Assembly (NCBI GenBank): GCA_023101725.1
Contig: JALJCO010001224.1
Span: forward strand, 496,001-560,000
Source: Atherinomorus stipes
Lineage: Eukaryota > Chordata > Actinopteri > Atheriniformes > Atherinidae
Reading direction: 5' to 3'
Length of the DNA: 64,000 bases
Program-made: the position numbers and the translations under genes
Part shown: positions 1 to 11,049 of the stretch, one piece after another
Layout of the letters: every line of letters begins with the position of its first letter
How positions within the stretch are numbered: position 1 is the first letter of the stretch
Notes under the pieces: model-generated
Seen by the model: the letters and a program-made list of their open reading frames with translations, nothing else
The model's database searches: none
Told to the model about the DNA's origin: nothing

Positions 1-86
1 ATCTGAGAGAGATCCTGCTGACGGCCCAGCCCTTCGATGTGGTTCTGTCCTGTCCTCTGCTGACCACCATGGCCGGGGTGTTCCAG
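1..86 (+). CDS. vps13b: vps13b internal exon (5' part cut by window edge)
   Basis: The first two bases finish a codon. The rest reads LREILLTAQPFDVVLSCPLL and then TTMAGVFQ, ending at a GTGAGC donor (87-92), so the following intron is phase 0. The sequence matches, as I recall the family, the middle of VPS13B, a giant (about 4,000 residue in human) lipid-transfer protein at the Golgi whose repeated beta-rich segments form a long hydrophobic groove. The reading joins in frame to the exon at 1472. No domain boundary or membrane segment is visible in this short piece. The true exon start lies before the window. Confidence 0.85.
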
Positions 87-154
87 GTGAGCGAAGGAGA
101 GGAGATGTGACCGGCAGAGCTTCATCAACTCATCTCTGTTTGGCTTTATACTTG

Positions 155-1446
155 GGTTATTATAGTTAAGTAAAACTAAGACTAAAACTAAAACTAGCAG
201 TGAAAAATAATTTAGTTAACTGAAATAAAAAAAACCGAAAATTAAGAAAAAAACTAAAACTAAATAGATACTACAAAGAACAATGCAAAACTAACTAAAA
301 CTAAACTGAATTGTAGATAAATTCATCTTAGTTGTCGTTTTGTTTTCTCCCTTGATTAGACGTGACATGCCTGTCCTGTAGCAGCTGCTGTTCTTCCATT
401 TTTCCTCCAGAGGGGGGCAGTATAGCAGCTATGATCTGCAGCACCTGAACTAGAAGAAGGTGCCTAGCAGAAAAAAATGGCTAAAGTTGCAGCAGGTCGA
501 AAATGGCACAGCATTTTCGAGTATTTACAAATAATATTCGAGTATTTATAAATATTTATGGTATTTAGTATAAACCATCGGAGTATTTTCAGGAAAACCC
601 ACCACGGTTATTACATTTGACTAAAAAGCTTAAACTAAAAATAACAGTGAAAAAATAATTTAGTTAACTGAAATAAAAATAAAAACTAAAATTGAGGGAA
701 AAAAAAATAAAACGAAATAGAAACTACAAAGAAAAATACAAAACTAACTAAAACTAAGCTGAGTTGTTGATAAATTCAGCTTAGTTTTAGTTTTTGTTGT
801 GGTTTCATTTCGTTTTCTATCTTGATGCCTGTCCCGCGACAACTGCTGTTCTTCCACTTTTCCTCCAGAGGGGGACAGTAAAGCGGCTATAATCTGCAGC
901 ACCTGAACTAGAAGAAGGCGCTTAGGCAGGCAGAAACAGCTAAAGTTGCAGCAGGTCAAAAACATCACAGCCCAATATGGGAGTATTTCAAGTACGACCC
1001 ACTGATCAATAAGAGTAAGTGTATTGTGATGAAGACTCATGGGAACATCTGTGGAAGCAACTAAAAGGGAAAAATCCAACAAATTTGAAAGTTCATTTGC
1101 GAAAAGTTCACTGTGATTTTATAGTTTGCCTGTTTGGATAAGGGCCCGTTAAAAGTTGAAACAAAAGTTGGATTTACATTCAAATAATTTGAATGATTGT
1201 TGTTCAGGAATTAAAATAAAAGGATGTGATCCATATTTTGTCACACATTCTTCCATCCTTTTCAACATCTACATTTCAAGGCTTCCTCTTAATACCTGAA
1301 AAACTAAGATTAAAACTAAATAAAAACTAAACTGAAACTACGAAATCATTTGTTAAACTAACTAAAAGTAAACTGAAATTAAAAAAGGAAACTGAAAAAC
1401 AAAATAAAAATAAAAACTAATGAAAATTTCAAAACTATGATAACCT
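155..1446. mobile_element. Non-autonomous DNA element with internal duplication, GGTTATTATAG ends
   Basis: The left end GGTTATTATAG (155) and the right end CTATGATAACC (to 1446) are inverted. The interior is A-rich (ACTAAAACTAAAACTA runs) and holds two copies of the same roughly 400-bp block, at about 165-535 and 610-990. Each copy contains an AGCTGCTGTTCTTCC / CCTCCAGAGGGGG / CAGCACCTGAACTAGAAGAAGG core. A third partial A-rich arm occupies 1300-1446. No coding capacity is seen. The superfamily is uncertain because a clean target duplication could not be fixed. The right end is only 25 bp from the vps13b exon at 1472. Confidence 0.6.
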
Positions 1447-1471
1447 TGCTTTGGACCTGGTTTCTTTTCAG

Positions 1472-1628
1472 GTTACGGTGCCGAGACGATACAGAGAGCG
1501 TGGGAAGTCGGCTGGTCAGCCAATGAGAAGCCACACGCTGACATCTCGGTGTCTGCCTCTGATTTACATCAACACCAGCGTCATCAGGGTTTTCTGCCAC
1601 GGAGTGCAAGACAAACACGCCGCATCAG
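1472..1628 (+). CDS. vps13b: vps13b internal exon
   Basis: The exon follows a TTTCTTTTCAG acceptor and ends before a GTGAGA donor (1629). Its 157 nt encode VTVPRRYRERGKSAGQPMRS, then HTLT and SRCLPLIYINTSVIRVFC, then HGVQDKHAAS plus one base. The block SRCLPLIYINTSVIRVF is the recognisable part of VPS13B. The intron is phase 1, and the leftover G joins AT of the exon at 4441 to give D in SDPIEKKED. An upstream ATG at 1451 is in frame but lies in the intron, so it is not a start codon. Confidence 0.87.
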
Positions 1629-1749
1629 GTGAGACGATCACACAGGAAAACCAGGAAGATGACTTTACAGCTGCAGAGAACTGGTTTACATGTTAGATAT
1701 CTTAGTGCAAAATTTAGAAGAAAGTGAAGGAAGAAAAAAAAAAAATGCT

Positions 1750-1757
1750 GGGGTTAA

Positions 1758-1799
<42 letters not shown>

Positions 1800-2176
1800 A
1801 CACAAAAAATAAAACAAGTAAACTAGCATGATGGGGCTCTGAAGCCAAAATATAGTTGTTGACCACTTTGAGGCAAACACTGCAATCAGGTGTTTTCTGT
1901 AATGTTCAAAAAGACGTCTACACCTGTTGACAGGTATGCTGGTCCACTGTTTATGGTAAAGATGCTCTAATGTGTCTTTTACAGCTTTGTTTGTTTTTAA
2001 ATAGTTTTTTCCAACAACCAATTCAAAAGCATATATATTTTTTTAATTTCTCTAAATTTTAATTTGTGCATTTTTATTTATTATTGTTTATTATCATTTT
2101 TTTAAGTTTCCTGTTATTTCAATTACTATTGTGAATTTAGCCTTTTCCATAATTGGGTATGAATAATTAACGACTG
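1750..2176 (-). pseudogene. Tc1/mariner remnant with transposase C-terminus
   Basis: The minus strand of about 1830-2010 reads KAVKDTLEHLYHKQWTSIP, NRCRRLFEHYRKHLIAVFAS and KWST, which resembles the conserved C-terminal end of Tc1 transposases (the usual pattern is a W..IP...C..L...YRKRL...I..KG block). The right terminus TAATTAACGACTG, followed by TA (2177-2178), matches the end of the shorter elements at 3978, 21933, 55806 and 63105. The left part is lost in a poly(A) run (about 1759-1798). The catalytic DDE part is absent, so this is a dead, truncated copy that may be the parent type of those MITEs. Confidence 0.65.
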
Positions 2177-2178
2177 TA

Positions 2179-3975
2179 GTACTTTTTAAGCATAAAAGAA
2201 ATACAAATGTTCTTCACAGCGTAAAACAATCAAAAAACATAGGCATGACCACACATAAAACCACATTAAAAAACAAAAAAACACACAAACAAACCCCCCC
2301 AAAAAACATGCACTTAATTAAAAATGATCAACTGTACAAAAGTTATTTAATGACAAAAACGCTTAAAAATAAATTGAATAATTAATACAAAATTGAATAC
2401 CAAAGTGAGGAAAAAACAGTATTATGTTAAAAATGATAAAATATTAATTAAAGGTGAAGTTGAAAAGGTAGATGTTGGGTCTCTTTTTAAAAACATCAAC
2501 AGTATCTTCAGCCCTGAGACCCTGAATTATACCAATCTTAGATGCTGATTTATGTTAGAGAATAAAGATTTTGAGTTCACACTGTCATTTTAACAAAGGA
2601 AAAATGTTTATGTGTAATGCTTATTTGATCAGGGACATTCATCAATGACATTAATCAACAGTAGAAAAAGTGTCATATACCAGGTTTTAGCAAAATTACG
2701 ATTTTCCTCGCATAGTCCCTGTACAGGTTGGTATTACACATGCAAAAGTATACATTATACACTAAAATACAAAATGTGTACTTTTGAATTATAATAATAA
2801 ATTGATTAATACCTTTGTTTCTTCAGCCAAGGCAGTTATATGACTGCGAGCATGCTCAATTTGTTCAGATTTAGTGAAAAAGCTCTGCAACAGGTTTACC
2901 GAAACGTTCCACCAGAGCTGTAGTTTGATGAGAATAAGATCTATATCTATATCCAGCACTTTCATATGCAGCCTGCTTGAGGTTATAAAGTTGATTGTTC
3001 AACATGTTGCTTAAATATTTGTAGTTAAGTTAAAGTTTTAACAGGTCTTTTGGCACAGGGATGTTTGTGTGGTACAAATTTGCTTTAAAATAAATGTAAA
3101 CCATGTTTGTGTGTGGCTTAAATCCGTTATTTGAACAGTTAGGTATTTCCTTCAGTAATACTGCCTCACTAGGAACAGTGATCAAACATTAACACGCTTG
3201 TGTTGCACCTACAACCTGTTGTGGGAATTCTTCCTTGACTGGCTGATGTATGGCTGTCGATGGAATGACCGTGTTTATATTGCCTCTGTAATTTATAGTT
3301 TACTCTTTCAAGTTAAGAAGTAGGTATAAAGTGCAACATATCTGACCTATTTTACTATAAAACCTGCTTTATTTGATTGAAAAAAAAAGGACACTGATGC
3401 ACTAATATGCTAATTTGATAAAACCATTTCCAACATGTATCCTTTCATTGGTGACATGACGTTATTTGTTGTTTAATTCTTGTTTGTTGCCCTTTTTCTC
3501 TCCACATAACAAGACTCAGGACGAAGTTATGTGAATCAGGCTTCCTGACATTGTGGCCATGTGCTTACTTTTGTTTATGGTTTCTTAGATACAAGAGGTG
3601 GCTCATTTTGCCCTTCGGCTTGATTTACTGGTCGTCCTCTGTGTTTGGCGTTCTGTGGGCCTCATACGAAAGTCAGAGTCAACCAGACGGGGCAGAGCCA
3701 CCACATTCGCGTAGGAAGATAGCGGCTAGAATAAGTGAATTTTCAAGGCTCATTTTTGGATCATGATGAATGTGTTGAGTCTTGTTTTGTCTACTGTCTG
3801 AACTCTATAATGACTAATGGTGATTAGGCAGCATCAACCACATTATTTCCTTGGTGGAGGCAGTTATACATGATGTAGGATAAACTAAAAGTGTTTTATG
3901 TGTTATTTTTTTTAACAATTTCAGTGGTGCATTATTTATTTTTACTGTATATTGCCATATTTTCAATCAGGCGCA
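2179..3975. other. Intron 2 sequence without recognisable features
   Basis: This is AT-rich intron sequence. I see no exon with a matching splice phase, no intact element ends and no RNA gene. The open frame at 3551-3766 has no recognised similarity and no codon-level signal I can support. Confidence 0.5.
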
Positions 3976-3977
3976 TA

Positions 3978-4393
3978 CAATTGTCCTTGAAAGTTTACAT
4001 ACCCTCCCTTTAAAGAAAGGGCTAAATTCACAATAGTAATTCAAGTAACAAGAAACTGAAAAAAGTAATAATGAATAAAAATTTACTAAATTATAATTTA
4101 GTAAAATAAATTATTGATTTTGAATTTTTGTTTAAAGAATAATTTTAAAAAATGAACAAAACTGTTCCAGACAAATTAAAGCATGAACAAGGGACCAAAG
4201 TACCTGTCAACAGGTACAAAAGTGTGATTGGATATTCCAGAAAATTGCTCTACATTTTAGTTCAGGAACTTTTGTTTTTAATATTTCTGTTGAACCACAA
4301 TTTAAAATCAGTGTCATTATTATCACAAAATTTTTATAAGCTGATTTTTTTCTGTCTTTAACGGGGGTGGGTGTAAACTGTCAATCACAGCTG
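3978..4393 (+). mobile_element. Tc1-derived MITE (CAATTGTCC...CTG, TA target)
   Basis: The left end CAATTGTCCTTGAAAG, after TA (3976-3977), and the shared interior AAATTCACAATAGTAATTCAA identify the same family as the copies at 21933, 38727, 55806, 57607 and 63105. The interior on the + strand (about 4140-4250) keeps a transposase-like fragment (KVPVNRYKSVI...YSRKLL). The right end is degraded and is placed at CTG before TA (4394-4395). The element ends about 47 bp before the next vps13b exon. Confidence 0.6.
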
Positions 4394-4440
4394 TAGTTGA
4401 CTTTGACATGTTTTTTGCATTTTTTTATGTGTCCCAGTAG

Positions 4441-4552
4441 ATCCCATTGAGAAGAAAGAAGACACCCTAGTGTTGAAACTGGGTTCCCTCAGCATGGCTC
4501 CTCAGGCTGATAATCCGCTGACCCGGACCGTGCTACGAAAAGATATCTACCA
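4441..4552 (+). CDS. vps13b: vps13b internal exon
   Basis: The acceptor is GTGTCCCAGTAG and the donor is GTAAGA (4553-4558). The 112 nt complete the split D codon and encode PIEKKEDTLVLK, LGSLSMAPQADNPL and TRTVLRKDIY plus CA. The block KEDTLVLK.GS.SMAPQADNPL...VLRKDIYQ is the strongest VPS13B signature in the window as I remember the family. The final CA joins A of the exon at 47210 to give Q (DIYQRALNLG). This exon therefore splices over about 42.7 kb of intron. Confidence 0.9.
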
Positions 4553-4607
4553 GTAAGACAAAGACAATTCCAATTCCTATTTTCATCCCTGCCCTTACCC
4601 CTAGCCC

Positions 4608-4983
4608 TAGGGATGCACGATAATTATCGGGCCGATAACAGGAAATTATGACGTCATTCCGATAAGTTTGATATGTCCCATAAATTTGGAATTTTTAAGA
4701 TCAGACATGCAGAAGTTGAAAATCTCACTTTTGTGCTTTTCTCGCTGAGATATTGCGATTGGGGAAAGAAAGCTGCTGCTGCAGGGGAGACCCAAAACTG
4801 CTTCCAAACCACTTTTCCTACTTAGGTTAGACACGAACTACCCCATACATTTGGAATTTTTGATTTGGTATAATTAGGTATGTATGCGTGTTATCCGGTA
4901 TTGGTTATCCGTATCGGCCTTTAGGAGCTGAAATTTATCGGTTATCGGTATCGGCCTTAAAAAATAGTTATCGTGCATCCCTA
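4608..4983. mobile_element. hAT MITE, TAGGGATGCACGATAA ends, perfect 8-bp TSD
   Basis: The ends TAGGGATGCACGATAA and TTATCGTGCATCCCTA are inverted repeats, and the 376-bp element is flanked by a perfect 8-bp duplication CCTAGCCC (4600-4607 and 4984-4991). An 8-bp duplication with TAGGG-type ends is the mark of hAT elements. The interior is rich in TATCGGCC/GATAACCG repeats. Family members lie at 7653 and 30471. There is no coding capacity. Confidence 0.88.
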
Positions 4984-5993
4984 CCTAGCCCTTTCCTATA
5001 AGATAATTCCACTAATAAATGGGACAACCCTTCAAAACCCTCATTTCCACGACACCAACGGTCATCTGTGGTGCAGTAAACTGACATCACGGCTGGAAGA
5101 GTTCGCCATGCCGTCTGCAGCTGCAATAATCTCCCTTTCCTGGGCACTAAAGCTCTTACCTTTCCCTTTTCGTACCTTTTCCGCTGTTTTGCTTTCTTTT
5201 TTCTTTTTTTTCCTTCGAGAGTTCGAGTGACTGGCGTCTGCTCCAATCATGAGCTTGTCAGTCATAGCTCTGTCATTGGCTGGCGATATGAACAGAAATA
5301 TCAGCCCAGAAACATCCCGACCACAACAAAACAAAGCTAAAGAGCAGCAGACAGGGGGGAGAGGGAGTTGCATTCAAACTCACCACGGCACGCGAGTAAA
5401 GGCCCAAAGTTTGAGACGGATTTCACTTGCACAAGTCTAACGTTTATTTTCAGGGGGGAAACGTCAGATTCTACCTTTAAAAGTAAAGTGTAACATTCGT
5501 AACTGGGTCTTACAACCTGCTTACAGATTCATAATAATCTCCAACTCTGTTAATGTTAAATCTAAACACACACACAGCTTTAAACGTCATTAGATACTCT
5601 TTGTTGGTCAACGTTCATCACGTGTCTGAGAGTTTCTGAAACCATGTCATTCTCTTAGAAAGCTGTTAAAGTAGGTGTCTTATTGTGCGTGGCTTCACGT
5701 TGATGTCCACGCGTCCCCCTGGGAGATGCGGCGGATAATAGCACCTCATAGCGGTTAAACTGCCCCGGCTGTGACGGAGAGCAGTGAGTGACACCTCGGG
5801 GGTCCAGCAGGCCCTCCAGCTGAAACACAAGACTGTTGACACAAGCCTCCTGTGCCATGTGGATCAAAGCTGCAGGGCAAGGAAAATCTGGACGACGGAG
5901 GAAAATAGTTCGGCACAAAACACATTTCACTGCTATAGGCAGCAAGAATCTGGATTGTGTCATAGCTGCCTCAAAACCACAGCCCCACAGAGC

Positions 5994-6022
5994 ATGTGTG
6001 TGTGCGTGTGTGTGTGTGTGTG
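5994..6022. repeat. (TG)n microsatellite
   Basis: Nearly pure TG dinucleotide run with one CG interruption. Confidence 0.9.
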
Positions 6023-6762
6023 AAAGAGTGAGCACTTGGGCAGATATGGAGCTGGCAAACACATGTAATGAGGGAGATAAAAGTGGTTCCTAATGCTTTG
6101 TGCAGCTGCAAGTGAGATGTGAGCTGATGTGAAATGGAGGAAAAGAAAAAGGAAAGTGGACAACAAAAGGAAAGGAGGGGCCGCTTCAGGCTTCACTGCT
6201 GCCTTCAGTTGCTGAGTGTCATATGTGGGGTTATTGCACCGAGCAGGGAGGCTGAGGTTGCTACGGTGGACAGTCTGTAACACTTAAGGCCAGATTGAGA
6301 CTACAAAAACCATTTCCATAAGAATCTTTGATGTTTTGGAATGAGGATGGTTTTAATCAGTAACCATGGCTACTGTTTTTCAGTCCTTTTTTTTGTTTGT
6401 TTTGTGATTCTCGCTGGCTTCTGACCGCTGAAAGACTTGTTTGTTTTGATACAAGCCAGCACAGCTGATGCTAGCAGCGCCGTCTCCATGGTAACTGTCT
6501 TTGGATTTGTGAAGCTGACATGCTGGCCATGTTGTTATCTTGTCAGATGATAAATGACGATCTTGTGGGCATGGAAAATAATGTGGAGTCTTTCTCAGAA
6601 TTTCACCCCGAAAACCAGCGAGACCATGCATGTAATTTTAACCCGAACTGCCCAGCAGTGCTCAGCCTCTGCTAGTTAGAGGACTTGTAGCTCTGTGGCT
6701 GTGGTGCCCACATCTGTTCATGCATAGACTGCTTTGCACAATGCTCCACCCTGATTTGATCA

Positions 6763-6794
6763 CACACACACATACACACACACACACACACACA
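6763..6794. repeat. (CA)n microsatellite
   Basis: CA dinucleotide run with one TA interruption. Confidence 0.9.
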
Positions 6795-6863
6795 GAGTCA
6801 CACAATCACAACCGTGGACTCTTATCATGCATTCAGTGCACAGAAAAACTGACTTATAGAGGC

Positions 6864-7632
6864 TAAGGATAGACCGATACATCTGCAGTCCGATATTTGC
6901 ATTTTTTGCTAGTATCAGCATCAGCCGATATGTCGCGTGTTGGCCGATACCCCAACTCAGCATAAATTACCAATTTTTTTTAAAACAAATGTATCTATAT
7001 ATATCTTTATATATATAGATACATATATTTGTTTACGAGTACACTTGTTACTAGGGATGTATATCATCATGATTTTATTGATATTGATACTAATATCAAT
7101 ACTTCTTCTTGATACTGATATTTATTGATACTCTTGTTGATACTATAACATAATTTAGAGTAAACAGCAAAGACATTACAAGATGTTAAAAGGTCCAGTG
7201 GTGGAGAAAACTTGTTCGGGTAAATGTAGACAGCTGCCATAATAGTGGATCTGTCTTCATCCATCACCATGGTTACGTGACAGTGTCAGAATTATGTGAC
7301 AGTTAGGTAGATGTTCAAAATGTATCAATAACTTTATTGTTTTTCCAGAATCTTAACGGTACCCTGGTATTTTTAAGACTAGGAACCGATACCAAACGAT
7401 ACCGGTGCCTGGTATATATCCGTAACCGTTTCTTTTTTTTTGTATTTATTTAAAGTGCTTTGTTCTTTTTATATTGAAAGAGCTATAAAATTACTTTTCA
7501 TTGTATTCATTATATTACATTGGGAGTCAAATGCAGTGAATATCGGCCCAACATATCTGCAAGTTGTGTTGGTTGAGGCTGAAGACAAAATATCAGTTTC
7601 GGCCATAAAATATCTGTATCAGTCTATCCCTG
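6864..7632 (+). mobile_element. hAT element of the GATAGACCGATACAT family
   Basis: It starts TAAGGATAGACCGATACATC and ends ATCAGTCTATCCCTG. The flanks ATAGAGGC (6856-6863) and ATACAGGC (7633-7640) match at 7 of 8 positions, as expected of a hAT 8-bp duplication. The right half holds the family's TTTTTATATTGAAAGAGCTA / AATGCAGTGAATATCGGCCC segment. A second unit beginning TAGGGATGTATATCATCATG (about 7053) and running to about 7430 looks like a nested insertion. Other copies are at 7945 (reversed), 47828-48375, 49905, 52885 and 54459. Confidence 0.75.
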
Positions 7633-7652
7633 ATACAGGCCAATGTCACAAC

Positions 7653-7936
7653 AAGGGATGCACAAAAACCTGTTTTAAAAACCAAGACCGATAACCGATC
7701 AGTTTCAGCTCCTTAAGGCCGATACTGATAACTGATAACCGATAACACACATGCATACCTAATCATGACATCATAATATTAACAAAACCAAAGAGACCCC
7801 CCCCCCCCCCCCCCGTTTAAAAATCCCATCTGAACCCCTGAATATATATGTTGTTGGGGGGGTAAGTCGTCATGACATCAGACTTATCGGAGTAACAATT
7901 TCCTGTTATTGGCTTGATAATTATCATGCACCCCTT
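7653..7936 (-). mobile_element. hAT MITE (GATGCAC family), perfect TSD
   Basis: The ends are AAGGGATGCAC and ATCATGCACCCCTT. It is flanked by a perfect 8-bp GTCACAAC at 7645-7652 and 7937-7944. The interior matches the elements at 4608 and 30471 (CCTTAAGGCCGATACTGATA, CTTATCGGAGTAACAATTTCC). A poly(C) run lies at 7798-7814. It has no open frame of note. Confidence 0.82.
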
Positions 7937-7944
7937 GTCACAAC

Positions 7945-8654
7945 TAGGGATCAACCGATAACGTTTTCTTTTATGTCTGATACCGATATTTTATTCATCG
8001 TCTCAGTTGTATAACCTGCTGATATTTAGGGCCGATACGCATTTGACTCCCAAATTAGTATATTGACCGGATACAATGAAAAGCAATTTTACAGCTCTTA
8101 TGAAATAGAACAAAGTACTTCAAATAGATATACAGTAGAAAATAGAAAAAGTGCACTTGTTTACATATACACATATATATGTATATAAATATATTAGGGC
8201 TGGGAAAAAAAATCACTACACTGAAATATCGCAATATTTTCATATGCAGATTTCATATAGAGATTCAAAAATGCAATATTGATCTATTTTACCAACGAAA
8301 TCTCGCAAGATTTCGTAAGATAACTGTGAAATCTCACGAGATTCCACGAAAACCCACGAGATTTCGTGACTGAACAATGAAATCTCGCCAGATTTCATTA
8401 GTAAAATAGATCTATACCACATTTTTACATGTCAATATGATGTCAGCAAATGGAAATATCGCGATATTTCAGTGTATCGATTTTTTTCCCAGCCCTAATA
8501 TACATATATATATATATATGAATATAAAGTTTGTAAATAATGCCGAGTGGGGGTATCGGCCAACACACCCGAAGTATCGGCCGATGCAGATACCAGCAAA
8601 AAAAGCAAATATTGGCCTAAAATATCGGCCGGCCACTGTATCGGTCTAACATTA
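7945..8654 (-). mobile_element. hAT element (reverse copy of the GACCGATACAT family)
   Basis: It begins TAGGGATCAACCGATAACG and ends TATCGGTCTAACATTA. The flanks GTCACAAC (7937-7944) and GTCCCAAC (8655-8662) match at 7 of 8 positions. It reads in the opposite direction to the copy at 6864. It is interrupted by another hAT element at 8195-8497 sitting in an AT-rich stretch. Confidence 0.8.
8195..8497. mobile_element. Nested hAT MITE, TAGGGCTGGGAAAAAAA ends
   Basis: Inverted ends TAGGGCTGGGAAAAAAAATC and GATTTTTTTCCCAGCCCTA, each followed inward by an ACTGAAATATCGC-type block. The interior holds repeated AAATCTCGCAAGATTTCG-like palindromes. The putative 8-bp flanks are AAATATAT and ATATACAT (6 of 8). 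It lies inside the element at 7945-8654. A related decayed copy is at about 11688-11960. Confidence 0.8.
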
Positions 8655-8662
8655 GTCCCAAC

Positions 8663-11045
8663 ACTACTGTATGTCTGCATGTCCAACCACACTCACTGAG
8701 TCACCACCGTAACCTCTGCACACAGAAGCCAGCGGCCGCTTCCCTCTCTGCAGTGAAACCAGGAATTATGCTGAACCACTATCTATGTTCATTCTTTCAT
8801 TTCTAACCAGGCATTATCCTCACCACCTTCCCTGTTCACATCTGCCCTCCAATTTAGGACGGTCACACTTCTGAATCATGTGATTGATAACCCTGAGATC
8901 AGAAACTGTCGACATGTCCTTTCCTAGCGCGGCTTTGCACTTCATCTCGGCTGAATTCTCCTGCGTTCGCTCCCCCAGGTCGCACGTAGAAAGTCTGTAA
9001 TCATGCAAACCAATGTGTGTTTACAGTCTATAACCAACTGTGGCTGTAGGAAGAAATACGTCCCGGTCCCAGTAGCCATTTGCTGAATTCTGTTTAAAGT
9101 GCACCGCTAATTACATCCGTTGTTATAATTAAATGACTGATCTAAGCAGCTATGCTTTTATTGTCTACTGTTCATGAAATGATTGCCTCACAGCGTCTCA
9201 GACCAAGATTTACTGTGATGCCACCCTGGGAGACGAGACGTGAGAAGACAGAAGACTGAAGGCTAAAATAGCAAGCGTATATAAACATCTTGATGGAGCA
9301 TACCATGAGATGGTTTCACTAACAGTTAGAGCACCCCAACTCCCATTTCAGCCACACAACGCTCAGGTTCTGGTGTGTGTTTATTATTTAGAGTGGATTT
9401 ACTTCTCCAACGTGCCTGAAACCGTCATATAGCTGTGTTTACATCCTCCACTAAGAGCATTTGGCCGTAATTAACACAGTTTCATTTGCTCATGTGATGT
9501 TAAATTGTGTTTCCTGATGGGATAAGACCCCAGCGGTCCCTTGCAGCAGAGCTGCCGGCTTCCCCTCTTCCTCCCTCTTCATCTCCAGCTACAAGGCCGC
9601 TGTCAATTTACACAGCTGAAATCATTTTCCTGCCTCGAAAAAGCCGCTTTTTCCAAGTACATGAGCACCGGCCCGGGGAATGTCCAGCATGCGTTCAGCC
9701 CTGACTTTCTTGTGGTTTTGGGCCTCTTTAAAATCTCACATCTTTTTCTCTCTGCTCCTTTTTTTTTTATCTTTCTCACTCCTTTCATTTCCATTGACTT
9801 TTCCTTTTTTCTTAACTCATATGTTATATGCTTCTTATATACTGGGGCAAATGGGAACCACTCTTTGTAAAAAATCTTGGTGTCCACGCTCGTATGTACA
9901 TGATTGGGTAACAGACTTAATAAACAAACATAAAGCTTTGGCTCTGAACAGAAATACGATAACTAATGGCGAGTTAATTGCCATTACAGTTGCAATAAGT
10001 GATACAGCTTACAGGTCATTAAAAGTCATTTAAAGACTGACAGGCTAATTTGTTTTTAAGCATATAATATACTTAAAAACAAATTGAATGTATGTGTGGT
10101 TTAAATATTTAAGTCGGTATCGACAAAAATGCCAAGTAAAGAGAAAAAGATGGTGTTTCTGTTACTGGGCAGAGTTACAAGAAGTAACCAAACAAAGCAT
10201 CCAGACACCGCTGATGGAGAAATATGTGGTTTAAGCTCACACGGCTGCACATGACAGTCTCTTTCTACATTTCATTTGTGAATATCTACTTATTTTTACA
10301 ATATAGAGGAAGTTTGGGTTTATAATCCTGAGTGAAAAGTAGACTGGAGATCACTTTTCTGTTTAAAACTGTGTTGATAACTGCTGTCCTAGACGAGCGG
10401 GGGAGTATTTCTTTAGCTTGTTTGCTGTATGTGTTTGCCCTCTCTGTGCGTCTGCTTGCATCCGTTTGTCTGCACATGTTTCTGGATGTGTGTGTTTGCG
10501 TCTAAAAATACCCCGAACATTTCCCGACATCTCCACACCTACATGACGCAGCTTCAGATTCCATCCCTTCGCCTGCGTCTCGGCCTCTTCGAGGGAGTCG
10601 GGGAGCATCCCGCCGCCACAAAATATGGTTTTTGTTTTTTGTTTGGGTTGGTATACCCTCCTGTGTTTCTATAGCAACGGCAGCTGCCGTGTCAGTGGTG
10701 ATACAGAGCCTTAGTTAAGATGATGTGGCTGTATCAGTGCACTCTTTTTTCACTCCCTCCGCTTGTGTTTTTCTTTTTTTACACTTTAAAAGTTGGTTGG
10801 GGTTTTTTTTTTTTGGAGTAACTTTTTAAATGGTGTTTTTCCTATTTAATGTTTATTTTCTGTCGTCTCTAACTCACTCAGCCATGGATTTTCAGATTGT
10901 TGTATCAGTTCCTTGATTTATTCTGCCTCTGTTTTTTTTTTTTACCACATTAGACTAGGTTAAATCAACTTTGTCATTGTGTCACATGTACATTTAATAA
11001 AATGCAGTCGGGTTTCTTATTCTAGCCATTTTTACACAAATGTTT
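8663..11045. other. Intron sequence without recognisable features
   Basis: No element ends, exon or RNA gene seen. The open frames at 9541-10033 lie in pyrimidine-rich or AT-rich sequence in competing frames and are judged chance. Confidence 0.45.
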
Positions 11046-11049
11046 TTAA

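Larger units (their letters stand above)
4992..6855. other. Intron sequence with microsatellites only
   Basis: Unique-looking intron sequence. The open frames on both strands around 4970-5440 overlap each other and show no recognised family. A TG repeat lies at 5994-6022 and a CA repeat at 6763-6794. Nothing else can be supported. Confidence 0.45.

Noticed and set aside
6864..8654. CRISPR-like or regulatory array from repeated TATCGGCC motifs
   Set aside because: The repeats are the subterminal motifs of several hAT elements, with readable ends and target duplications, in a vertebrate genome.
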